Positions 1 to 7,060 of a DNA stretch of 10,518 nt are shown here, one piece after another. The notes beneath the pieces were generated by a model. That model saw nothing but the letters and a program-made list of their open reading frames with translations. It searched no databases and was not told the DNA's origin. Where the stretch lies: NCBI GenBank assembly GCA_015039465.1, contig MU130558.1, forward strand, positions 233,609-244,126, read 5' to 3'. Position 1 is the stretch's first letter, and the number at the start of each line of letters is the position of its first letter. The position numbers and the translations under genes were made by a program. This stretch comes from Phlegmacium glaucopus (lineage: Eukaryota; Basidiomycota; Agaricomycetes; Agaricales; Cortinariaceae).

Positions 1-500
1 TCTTTCTTCCTTTGACAGCACGTACCTTCTTTCTTTTTATTGTTTTACATAGCCTCATCCTTAGGGTATAAATACTGCTCTTTTGTACCAGGATAGGTAG
101 TTCAGTTCAATTCATTCTTACCCCCCAACAATCATCATCTCAGTGGAATTCCAGTGAATTCCTTCCTCAAGTTCGCTTTTTCTGCCTTTAACTGTCAATG
201 TCCCCTACTGTCAATCACTATAGTCTTGCTGAAGACTCTTCCTCTATCATCCTCATCCACATCCTCTACTCCCTTCGCTTTTTCAGCCTTTTACTTGTCA
301 CTGTCCCCTACTGTCAACTGCTGTAGTCTCACCAAAGACTCTCTCATATTCATCCTCATCCACCTCTATTCTTGCCCCTTACCTCTGTGTGTTAAAAGTC
401 AAGGTTATACCTTCCCAAAACGAACAACAGGGAGTCTCTTGACCTAAGGTCTGGTCCACTGCTCTCTGGTTGGTGTTTATATACAACAACAACAATGATT
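1..500 (+). repeat. Left inverted LTR-like arm (partial at window edge)
   Basis: This arm is the reverse complement of 4066-4578. It has a pyrimidine-rich upstream part, a TATA box at 67-74, a conserved block from about 75 to 170, then two diverged sub-repeats of about 102 bp starting near 172 and 274. Each sub-repeat carries a short hairpin (222-237 and 325-340). It ends in a CAA-rich tract at about 483-494. The order of upstream pyrimidine tract, TATA box and transcribed-looking leader resembles a retrotransposon LTR in plus orientation. An ORF at 154-447 is low-complexity Ser/Leu text from the pyrimidine-rich strand and is not a credible gene. Confidence 0.8.
67..74 (+). promoter_or_regulatory. 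TATA box of left arm
   Basis: TATAAATA stands at 67-74, and the same octamer is preserved on the minus strand of the right arm at 4502-4509. Conservation in both arms suggests that each arm carries, or carried, a promoter pointing into the element. The transcription start was not mapped. Confidence 0.55.
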
Positions 501-1060
501 TATAGCGGCACCTTCAGGTGCTGGTTAAAAATATGGTATGGCTGGTGGTCATTGACTGCCATATTGGTAGAAATCAGAACCAGTGATCTGAAGTGGTAGG
601 GGTATAAACTGGGAACCAGCGCATTGAAAGATACTGGCACTGGTATGAACCGATTGTACGAACTGGCAGTTGTGATGTGGTCCGACACAGCTGAAAGAAA
701 CCAGCAGCGAGTGAAAGAATCTGAATTGGCACTTGGATTAAACAGCATAGCTGGTATGAGCATTGGCATGCACCGGCCCTGGAAGACACCAGCACATGTT
801 TGCGTGAACTGGTAGTGGTGATGTGAATATATACTGCCAGTAACAATTGGCACTGGTGGTAGACACCAGCAATGGGTGTTGATAGAAACCAGCAGTTGAG
901 ACTGGCACCGGGTGAAAGAACTTGGAGTGTACCCACATCGGACGGATGCGCCAGTATTGACAGATGGTGATATATGTAGCGGCACTGATATGAACCAGCA
1001 GTGACACAGGAACTTAGACAATGTGAACCGGTATTGCTTGTCAAAGCCAGCATCAAGGAA
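500..1060. repeat. Degenerate CTGGCAC / CCAGCA repeat field
   Basis: No credible gene is seen here. The stretch is built from a decayed dispersed repeat in which CTGGCAC, CCGGCAC, TTGGCAC and CCAGCA recur every 20-60 bp. Three looser copies of a longer block share the core GAAACCAGCAG or GAACCAGCAG (about 695-709, 884-898 and 992-1002), the first two followed by GTGAAAGAA. Two overlapping minus-strand frames (500-1093 and 574-1077) are open throughout, but their proteins are repetitive and without domains, as expected of translated repeats. The CCGG, CTGG and CCAG variants are what CpG deamination of an ancestral CCGGCA(C) repeat would give on either strand; that history is inferred. Confidence 0.6.
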
Positions 1061-1440
1061 CTGGCACCGACCGGCATTGGGAGACATCGGCACTGAGTAG
1101 AAACAGCCGGTTCTTATTCAGATGAACAGCACTAGCACTGGCACCGGCACCGGACAGGAGTGGGGTAGTGCTGGTGGAATGTTACCGCCAAATGGATTTC
1201 TCACTAGTTCAAGGTTGCTGTGGGATAGTCTATACATACAAATCAAGGACCCGGCGATGACCGGCATTGGGAGACATTGGCACTGTGTAGACACAGCCGG
1301 TTATTATTCAGATGAACAGCACTAACACTGGCACCGGCACCGGCACTGGACAGGAGTGGTGTAGTGCCGGGGGAATGTTACCGCCAAATGGATTTCTCAC
1401 TAGTTCAAGGTCACTTTGGGATAGTCTATATATATACAAC
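1051..1440 (+). repeat. 190-bp direct tandem duplication
   Basis: Copy A (1051-1240) and copy B (1241-1440) are adjacent direct repeats. They share, in order, ATCAAGGA, GACCGGCATTGGGAGACAT, a GATGAACAGCACTA block, a GGCACC hexamer run, a GTTACCGCCAAATGGATTTC block and TGGGATAGTCTATA. Copy B has one more hexamer unit (six extra bases) in the GGCACC run and extra TA steps near its end. Differences include CpG-type transitions, for example CATCGG versus CATTGG. The short ORFs in each copy are not conserved in length and are not taken as genes. Confidence 0.9.
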
Positions 1441-1456
1441 TCTGATATGCTATGTT

Positions 1457-2255
1457 TTAAATATGTTCCTCCACATCACCTTCAACATTAGTGCTGGCCC
1501 CAGCACATGGGCCAGTGGTTCCAATGACCTTTACAGTGTTATAAGCCATTTTAAGTGTCTTCTCCATTGATCCTTGCAAACTTGTGAAGGCCTTGTACAT
1601 ATTCTGTTGTGCCTTGACTCCCTCCAGCTCAGCCATGTACAAACAATGTGCAGCATCTTTGTATAATATGCCGAGCCTTTCCTGAAGTGCCAGCACCTCG
1701 CTATGTGCCGACAAACATTCGCGATCACTTGATCCCTAGAAAAAGTGGCCTCAGTGACACCAGCATGAGATTTGAATTATACTCACAGGAAGCGTGGGCG
1801 CCATTAATTTGCCTTTGCCAATAATGTCAAAGAGTTGCTTGTCAAAGAGTTCCTTGTTAAATTCATGGATCTTTAAAAATAGTTAGCATGTTTTGGGGTG
1901 ACTCAGCCAGCATCTGGCAGTGTGTATATGGCTGCTCAGAGAACGCCAGTAGCAAGCATGCCAGGTCTATGTCTGCTGGAGGTCAGGCTCGGACATGGGT
2001 CAGCACCAAGAATGCCGATGAGATGTATGCCAGCAGGGAATATGCTGATATCATGTATGCTGGGTGCAAGCAGGCAGGACAGTGATTAGATATGGCGGGA
2101 CAAGTACTTACACTTCCTGAAGCACCAAAAGCTTTTAAATCTTCTTTCTTTCGATGCCCGTCGAACAGCTGATGCATTGCCGGGACCATGAAGGCCGGCA
2201 CCACATATCGCTGATCATCAGGCTGACAACAATTACAGATCCTTCGGGGATCCAT
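1457..2255 (-). CDS. Three-exon unidentified protein (about 168 aa)
   Basis: Three minus-strand exons join without a frame break: 2255-2112 (48 codons), 1870-1787 (28 codons) and 1735-1457 (92 codons plus stop). Intron 1 (2111-1871, 241 bp) has donor GTAAGT and a CTAAC branch point shortly before its AAAG end. Intron 2 (1786-1736, 51 bp) has donor GTGAGT and ends in CTAG. Both junctions are phase 0. The product starts MDPRRICNCCQPDDQRYVVP, with a small Cys pair (C-N-C-C). It continues with a charged DGHRKKEDLKAFG segment and ends in an amphipathic helical region (SDRECL to SMEKTL) with a KDAAHCLYMAELE core. I do not recognise the family; the style is that of fungal transposon-associated hypothetical proteins. 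The start is uncertain, because a possible splice acceptor (CAG at 2263-2261) lies just upstream and earlier exons may be lost. Intron 1 is long and itself built of CTGGCA-like repeats, so it may have grown by repeat invasion. Confidence 0.6.
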
Positions 2256-2380
2256 GGCATCTGATTGTTGTGTGTTAGATTGGAGGTGGCAGATTGGCAA
2301 TCAGGCCTGGATGGCATTGGTGGTGAAGGTTTGAATTACTGTTTAATCAGATGCCTTTGTCTCAATCTATCTATAGGTCA

Positions 2381-2513
2381 CGTTGATGAACATGCTGGTT
2401 CCCTGCCTTTGTTTTTCGCATTTTTGGCAGCGACGTTGCTCTACATCGCCTCTTACACCGACTATTTGCTGTTTTATTGCATAGATAAGTCTCTGGCTAT
2501 TCGGTCGTCGCCT
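2381..2513 (-). pseudogene. Exon-like remnant with CxxC motif, copy 1
   Basis: On the minus strand the frame from 2513 down to 2381 encodes a basic segment ending in RRCQKCEKQRQGTSMFIN. It is the counterpart of the longer ORF at 7832-8116. After the Asn codon the two copies part: here the sequence runs into V-T-Y-R and a stop. A weak GTGACC donor at the break could instead begin an intron that ends at the CAG at 2263-2261, but the reading phase then does not fit the 2255 gene. It is best read as the truncated end of a gene piece carried by the repeat. CxxC with flanking basic residues could be half of a zinc-binding site; nothing more specific can be said. Confidence 0.4.
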
Positions 2514-3118
2514 CTACTGTCCCAGAAGCTTCCTAAATGCCTTGGCTATATTTTGCTCGTACGATCACCCCCTTTTCCGGCAGTACCCGGATGACATTAG
2601 GTGTTCTGCCTCCCTTTCGCTCCCTTTCACCAGCGGTCACGTGTATAGTCATGCTTTTTCCATATTTGGTAATGCTCACTCGTCTAAGAGTCGTAGGCAT
2701 GTCCACTGCCCAGACCAATGTCCCCTTACGCTACACCAAACCGTTCAGTGTCAAATTGTCGTTGCTACCCTACCAGTCGCTCCTATCCAGTGACAATCAC
2801 CAGATTGAGAAGTTCCTTAACACCATTGGGCATTTTGGGTCGCTGATCATTTATATTCTTTTATCTCTCTTCGGTTACCTCAAACACTTTGTTTTCTTTA
2901 TTTTTGATACATTTGCCATCGCTCCTTGATCGCCTCCCTATACCACATGTCTCCTGCCGGTCCTCGGAGCGACGACCGGTCCTCGTTCATTTATCACCCA
3001 CTATCCCTGATGTTTTGTCTCCCCATTTTGCCTAGTCCTTCTTGGACTCCTGTTTCATCATTTTGATTTGTTTTATAGCTACCCATGTGCAACTTAGCCA
3101 TGTGATCTCCCCTACCTA

Positions 3119-3126
3119 CTATAAAA
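3119..3126 (+). promoter_or_regulatory. TATA-like box in LTR-like repeat
   Basis: CTATAAAA at 3119-3126 lies just after the part shared in forward orientation by both copies. The same bases are found when 10518 onward is read right to left (about 10516-10509). It is a candidate core promoter for plus-strand transcription through the minisatellite. Confidence 0.35.
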
Positions 3127-3272
3127 ACATCCTGTAATTTAGTTACAAGGAGGAATAAGAAAGGATTCGCCTCTCTCCCCAGAGTATAGAATTAAGTCTT
3201 GTCATCGTCTCTCTCCTCGTTCGCCTTCGTTTCATTGCGTTTTACTGTGAGTCACCCATACAGCGACTTTAC

Positions 3273-3345
3273 TTCATCACTGCATCGCCCCTTCGTCACT
3301 GCATCACCCCTTCGTCACTGCGTCTCCCCTTCGTCACTGCATTGC
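3273..3345 (+). repeat. 19-bp minisatellite, copy 1 (about 3 units)
   Basis: CCCCTTCGTCACTGC recurs with its CCCC at 3288, 3307 and 3326, a strict 19-bp period, preceded by a partial unit. The same minisatellite in copy 2 has about nine units (8872-9040, stored backwards). Copy-number difference between otherwise near-identical repeats points to slippage or unequal exchange. Confidence 0.85.
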
Positions 3346-3498
3346 CACTCGTTTCGCCCGTCTCATATCTTGTCGCCCTACTTTAGTTGGAACCTTTCTG
3401 CATATACTTGACTCAGTGTTTAGGCCACCGAAGCCCCGAGCCGCATCACACCTCAGTTAGTACAGCACCTAGTGTACTGACAGTGTATCAATGTGTAT

Positions 3499-3537
3499 GT
3501 TGATTGGTGATTGTTGATTGGTGATTGTTGATTGTTC
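3499..3537 (+). repeat. 14-bp minisatellite
   Basis: TTGATTGGTGATTG repeats about 2.7 times. The stretch 3453-3592 around it holds no gene. It contains this array and a pyrimidine-rich tract leading to the donor at 3593, consistent with the 5' leader of the following gene. Confidence 0.8.
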
Positions 3538-3592
3538 CCACGTTTGTGTTCATCTTTCCTCTTTTTTTTTCTTTCTTCAACCACACGCCCAG

Positions 3593-4068
3593 GTGAGTGC
3601 CGATCACACAAATGCTGGGTATTTACTGACTGCTTCCATTTAGTTTCTTTCTAGTCATCACTGCTACCACAAACCTAAGAATGTCTGCCTACACCCCAAC
3701 TCTTATCCGAGACCTCATTGATGACCTTGACGCCATCTTCCGGGCTGCTGTTGCAAACGGCACCATTGAAAAAGTGTTCTGAAAGGAACGCCATATGCTA
3801 GTAAGTTCTCGGCCATGAAAAGTTTGGACAAACATATTAATTAGAATTACAGAATGCCTCGATGGGAGTGGCTCGAGAGACATGGGACAGTGTCGAAATC
3901 CAAGAGCAGTTCAAAGTGCCTCAATTCATTTGGCCATTCACTGACAACTGGCACCGGGCAAAGACATGCCTCGACAATGGGTTTTGGCACCAGCAACTGA
4001 CTTTGCTAGAGGATTTCAACAAGGAGTACCCAAACCACCATCGCACAGCCAGCATGGCACTGGTATAA
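3593..4068 (+). pseudogene. 5' fragment of spliced gene with internal TGA
   Basis: A leader intron (3593-3654, donor GTGAGT, branch TACTGAC, acceptor CTAG) precedes an ATG at 3681. Exon 3681-3800 encodes MSAYTPTLIRDLIDDLDAIF and onward to a TGA at 3780-3782. Beyond the TGA the same frame continues (KERHML) to a donor GTAAGT at 3801. The 52-bp intron 3801-3852 ends in ACAG, and exon 3853-4068 continues in phase 0 with a soluble, Trp-rich segment (MGVARETWDSV, then FIWPFTDNWHR). A consistent frame across the intron shows this was a real gene. The TGA is one CpG transition from CGA (Arg), matching the decay pattern elsewhere. The final TAA at 4066-4068 lies on the edge of the right arm, so the protein probably continued and was cut by the repeat. 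Family not recognised; without the TGA the product is about 111 aa. Confidence 0.6.
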
Positions 4069-4578
4069 ATTGTTGTTGTTGTTGTATATAAACACCAACC
4101 AGAGAGCAGTGGACTAGTCTTTAAGTCAAAAGCCTCCCTGTTGTTCGTTTAGGGAAGGTATAACCTTAGACTTGTATCACACAGAGGTAGGGGGTGAGAA
4201 TAGAGATGAGGAGGGATGAGGATGAATGAGGAAGAGTCTTCAGTAAGACTATAGCAGTTGACAGTGGGTTGACAGTAAAGGACTGAAAAAGCGAACTCAG
4301 AGGGGTTAAGGAAGAGGATGAGGAAGAATAAGAGGGAGTCTTCAGCAAGACTATAGTAATTGATAGTGGGGATAGATTGACAGTTAAAGGCAGAAAAAAG
4401 CGAACTTGAGGAAGGAATTCACTGGAATTCCACTGAGATGATGATTGTTGGGGGGTAAGAATGAATTGAACTGCACTACCTATCCTGGTACAAAAGAGCA
4501 GTATTTATACCTAAGGATGAGGCCATGTAAAACAAATAAAAAAGAAAGGAGTACACGCTGTCAGAAGAGGAATGAAGA
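4066..4578 (-). repeat. Right inverted LTR-like arm
   Basis: The reverse complement of this stretch follows 1-500 in order: GACAGC block (4562 pairs with base 13), TATA box (4509-4502), the conserved leader, two 100-bp sub-repeats with hairpins (4337-4352 and 4235-4250), and the CAA-rich inner edge near 4069-4081. Beyond 4562 the match weakens into purine-rich sequence, so the outer end is approximate. The ORFs called here on either strand are low-complexity and are not taken as genes. Confidence 0.8.
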
Positions 4579-4866
4579 AAGGACAGCTGCGAGAAGAAAA
4601 GAACAAGAAAAAGAAGAAGGAACAATAAAAAATTCTGTACAAGTGTCAAAGTGCGAGAGAAAAGAAAAGAAGGCAGTGCGCATAGCCCAATAGCAAAAAT
4701 ATATCAACTCCATAGGCGTGTGGTCATGTCAAAAATGTGAAAGGTCCTGAGTCAACACTTGAAAGGCGCAGCCTTGTTCCTGAGAAAATACTACTTGCCC
4801 ATGATCCCATGTCGCGCAGCCTTGATAACACTTGACACTCTGCGAGAATAATCCTCTGCTGATGAT
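4579..4866. other. Intergenic, purine-rich then unassigned
   Basis: From 4579 to about 4690 the plus strand is an A/G-rich tract, probably the outer (U3-like) part of the right arm, whose left counterpart lies outside the window. From 4690 to 4866 no gene is seen. Two copies of GCGCAGCCTTG (4766-4776 and 4814-4824) lie 48 bp apart, each next to an AACACTTGA word (4754-4762 and 4828-4836), giving a small nested repeat. Confidence 0.5.
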
Positions 4867-5304
4867 TCATCTGCAATTCCTGCTTAGTTGTGATCCTCCT
4901 GGACTTCCTAAATTGTCATAAAGAGGGTGGGAAGGCTTCAGGTACCGTGTGAATGATGGTTTTGGCAGTGAATGATAAGATAAGAGGTAGATGAGTGAGG
5001 ATAGGGGACTGAGTGAGATCCAGGAGCGAGGTATGGCAAGATAGATAGCTGAAGGGAAGACTTGTGGGTCCATAGCCACAACAACGATGACAAAGCCTTG
5101 GACATAATGGGAGATGTAGCTGATGCGTCCATAAACAGGCTGTTCTTGAAATGATGGGCCATAGATGCGATCAAACGCGAGCTGATGACCGATGTGAATA
5201 GTAGATTGATCGCTTTGTTGTATCACTAGCCAAGGGACAAACAGATGGTAGATGTTAAGGAGCATGTTGATAGTGTAAATGATAGACAACATAGTGGAGG
5301 ACAT
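4867..5304 (-). CDS. Hypothetical ORF, 145 codons
   Basis: This is an uninterrupted minus-strand frame starting MSSTMLSIIYTINMLLNIYH. The N-terminal 30 residues are hydrophobic. The middle (GHQLAFDRIYGPSFQEQPVY and the following YVQGFVIVVVAMDPQ) has a protein-like mix of residues, and the end is Ser/Pro/Leu-rich. No family is recognised and no intron is needed. A competing reading on the plus strand overlaps its first 30 codons: ATG at 5279, an acidic stretch (MIDNIVEDIEDMMSDEDV), and a good GTAAGT donor at 5392. It could be a fragment of a mobile-element polyprotein or chance. Confidence is low. Confidence 0.3.
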   Translation of the reverse strand: MSSTMLSIIYTINMLLNIYHLFVPWLVIQQSDQSTIHIGHQLAFDRIYGPSFQEQPVYGRISYISHYVQGFVIVVVAMDPQVFPSAIYLAIPRSWISLSPLSSLIYLLSYHSLPKPSFTRYLKPSHPLYDNLGSPGGSQLSRNCR

Positions 5305-6493
5305 TGAGGATATGATGAGTGATGAGGATGTTAACGTTGAACAAATGATTTTGTTGACCAGGAACGCGATTCAGGGCTGCTTCCAAAATAGGTAAGTGAA
5401 TTCAAAGTCCGCTTATTTTCATGATGGCAACTTTTAAGCTTTGTTCTCACGCTACCAATCAGTATTGGTGCGCAATACCAGCTGAACGTCTCCAGGCGCT
5501 GAGCCGGCCACTGCAAGCAATGGTCGCTAGGGGACCCTCAGGATGCCAGGCTCCCACTCCCTCAACCCCAACACCAGCATCACATCGACCGGCAGGGCTC
5601 CATATGCCTGCTGGTCCATCAATTCGGCCAGCAGCTTCAGTTCCAATGATGCAGTTAGAGCCAGCACCGGCACCGGTACCACAGCAGCTGCTGGTTGCTG
5701 GTCCCTCCAAACGCGAACTGGCACAACCAGACAAAGGAAAGGGCAAGATGGTTGCACCGGTAGAGGACACGGAAGATGAGGAGAGTGAAGAGGATCAGGC
5801 CAAGGTCTGGCCCCCACCAAGTAAGGCACAACGTGAACCGAGCCGCCAAGACAAAGGGAAACAGAAGATGGCTGTACCGGTTGAGGAACAGGAGGACTTG
5901 GAGGAGGGGGATGATGAGAGTGAGGAGGAGGAGGGTGATGAGGAGAGTGAGGAGCAGCCAAGGGCTAAGGTCCTGCCACCGGCAAGCCAGGGGGAGAAGA
6001 AACGGGCGACCCCCAAGACCAATGGCCAGCGTCAAAACCCGGCATGCCGGCGGTGTGTCAAGTCCCAGAGAACCTGTTTGGAACAGGCAGGTTTCGCCAC
6101 GGCATGTGTATGGTGCACCACCGTGAAAATGAGGTGTGATCCAGTGGGTGATGAGGAGGAACAGCAGGTGGAAGCAAAGGTGAGGATGATCAAACCGGCC
6201 GCCAACAAGAAACCGGCATCAAAAATTCCAGGGCCCTTCAAGAAACCGGCACCAGCACCAACTTGGAAACCAGCTGCGAAAAAGTGCAGGTCCATCCAAG
6301 AAACTGGCACTGGCACCCACTCCAAAACCGGCATTAACAAGTGGGCTGGCACCGGCACCCAAGTCCCGACATGCCCCGGCTGCCGTCAGCAAGAAGAAGA
6401 AAAAGGTGGTAAAGTCCAGTGACAAAGAGGCTTCAGATGCTGGCACCTGGCATCCTCAAAATCGGACCTTTGGAGACTTGGAGCGCCAAGACA

Positions 6494-6542
6494 GTAGGTT
6501 TTATGTTTCATTTTCCAACGTATATTTACATCAAATTTCTAG
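6494..6542 (+). other. Intron of the C6 zinc-cluster gene
   Basis: Donor GTAGGT at 6494 and acceptor TTTCTAG ending at 6542 join the Lys-rich linker frame (open 6286-6493) to the coiled-coil exon. The codon is split 1+2 and gives Asn, with no frame loss. The fit of frames on both sides supports the intron and shows that the frameshift upstream is a separate event. Confidence 0.65.
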
Positions 6543-6970
6543 ATATTGAAGAATTGACTTTCTTGGTCAGCGACTTCCAGAACGAACTCATTGCATGCTT
6601 GAAAGACGTCGGAACTCTAGAGGACAGGATGGATAATGCATTCATCCTCATGGATACATGGGTAATGAAGAATGTAGAGGTGGAAGGAGAGGTTATGGCC
6701 CTGAGTAGGAGAGTGGAGGCTCAGGATGCAGAGATGGAAGACCTCAGGGAACGACTCACCCAAGCTGAAGAGTTGCTCACGGCATTCAGCGAGACAGCAA
6801 GTCAGCGAGAACAGGCATTGGCACTCCTGGTTCCAGTTGCCCCGGTTGCTGGACCATCAACGGCTCCCTAGCGTCATGTCACACTCCCAGCATTCCCACC
6901 ACCAATTCTTGCCCCGACGAGCCCAGCACCCAAATCTGGCCTCCATCCGGTCCTGCATGTTGAAGTACCG

Positions 6971-7060
6971 GCAGCTCAGCCAGTGCCGGGTGTGGAAGAG
7001 ATCCTGGCAGCTTAGCCAGTGCCGGTAGTGGAAGAGATCCTGGCTGCTCAGCCAATGCCG
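6971..7060 (+). repeat. 36-bp in-frame tandem repeat
   Basis: Units at 6971-7006 and 7007-7042, plus a partial third, encode (A)AQPVPGVEEIL. The second copy has TAG where the others have CAG (Gln), giving the gene's second in-frame stop at 7013-7015. The unit length is a multiple of three, so the array grew while the frame was still under constraint or without disturbing it. Confidence 0.8.

Larger units (their letters stand above)
2381..3452 (+). mobile_element. LTR-like repeat, copy 1
   Basis: Bases 2381-3116 match 7984-8719 without a single gap, with 18 mismatches in 736 positions by my count. The family continues from 3117 to 3452, where the partner is found only by reading 10518-8720 backwards. 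Features are a CACGTG palindrome at about 2638-2643, a TATA-like box (CTATAAAA) at about 3119-3126, a 19-bp minisatellite (about 3273-3345), and a conserved block at 3360-3452. The plus strand looks like promoter and leader, which suggests an LTR. The first 130 bp, however, also read as a minus-strand exon shared with copy 2. The outer ends and any target duplication are not defined. Confidence 0.75.
1..4578. mobile_element. Composite element bounded by inverted LTR-like arms
   Basis: The two ends (1 to about 500, and 4066 to about 4578) are reverse complements of each other over roughly 500 bp, with small indels and scattered substitutions. Between them are two gene fragments on opposite strands, a repeat field and a nested LTR-like repeat. 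No transposase, integrase or reverse transcriptase is recognisable inside, so any mobility would depend on proteins made elsewhere. Two explanations fit: a non-autonomous element with long terminal inverted repeats, or two solo LTRs of one family that landed head to head. The left arm still matches at base 1, so the true left end lies outside the window and no target-site duplication can be checked. Pairing of the arms is certain; the element class is not. Confidence 0.6.

Noticed and set aside
500..1093. Minus-strand ORFs of 197 and 167 codons.
   Set aside because: They overlap in different frames over a degenerate CTGGCAC repeat, and their products are repetitive without domains or convincing splice sites.
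2537..2929. A 130-codon plus-strand ORF with hydrophobic segments in LTR copy 1.
   Set aside because: Its counterpart in copy 2 is cut short by a stop, and the changes between copies follow CpG sites and not codon positions, so there is no sign of protein constraint.
4445..4693. An 82-codon ORF rich in Lys, Glu and Arg.
   Set aside because: It is a translation of the purine-rich outer part of the right arm and has no counterpart supported by the left arm.
5527..6035. Several long minus-strand ORFs opposite the C6 zinc-cluster gene.
   Set aside because: They are shadows of the biased acidic and Pro/Ala codons on the plus strand, which carries the cysteine cluster, the intron and the coiled coil.
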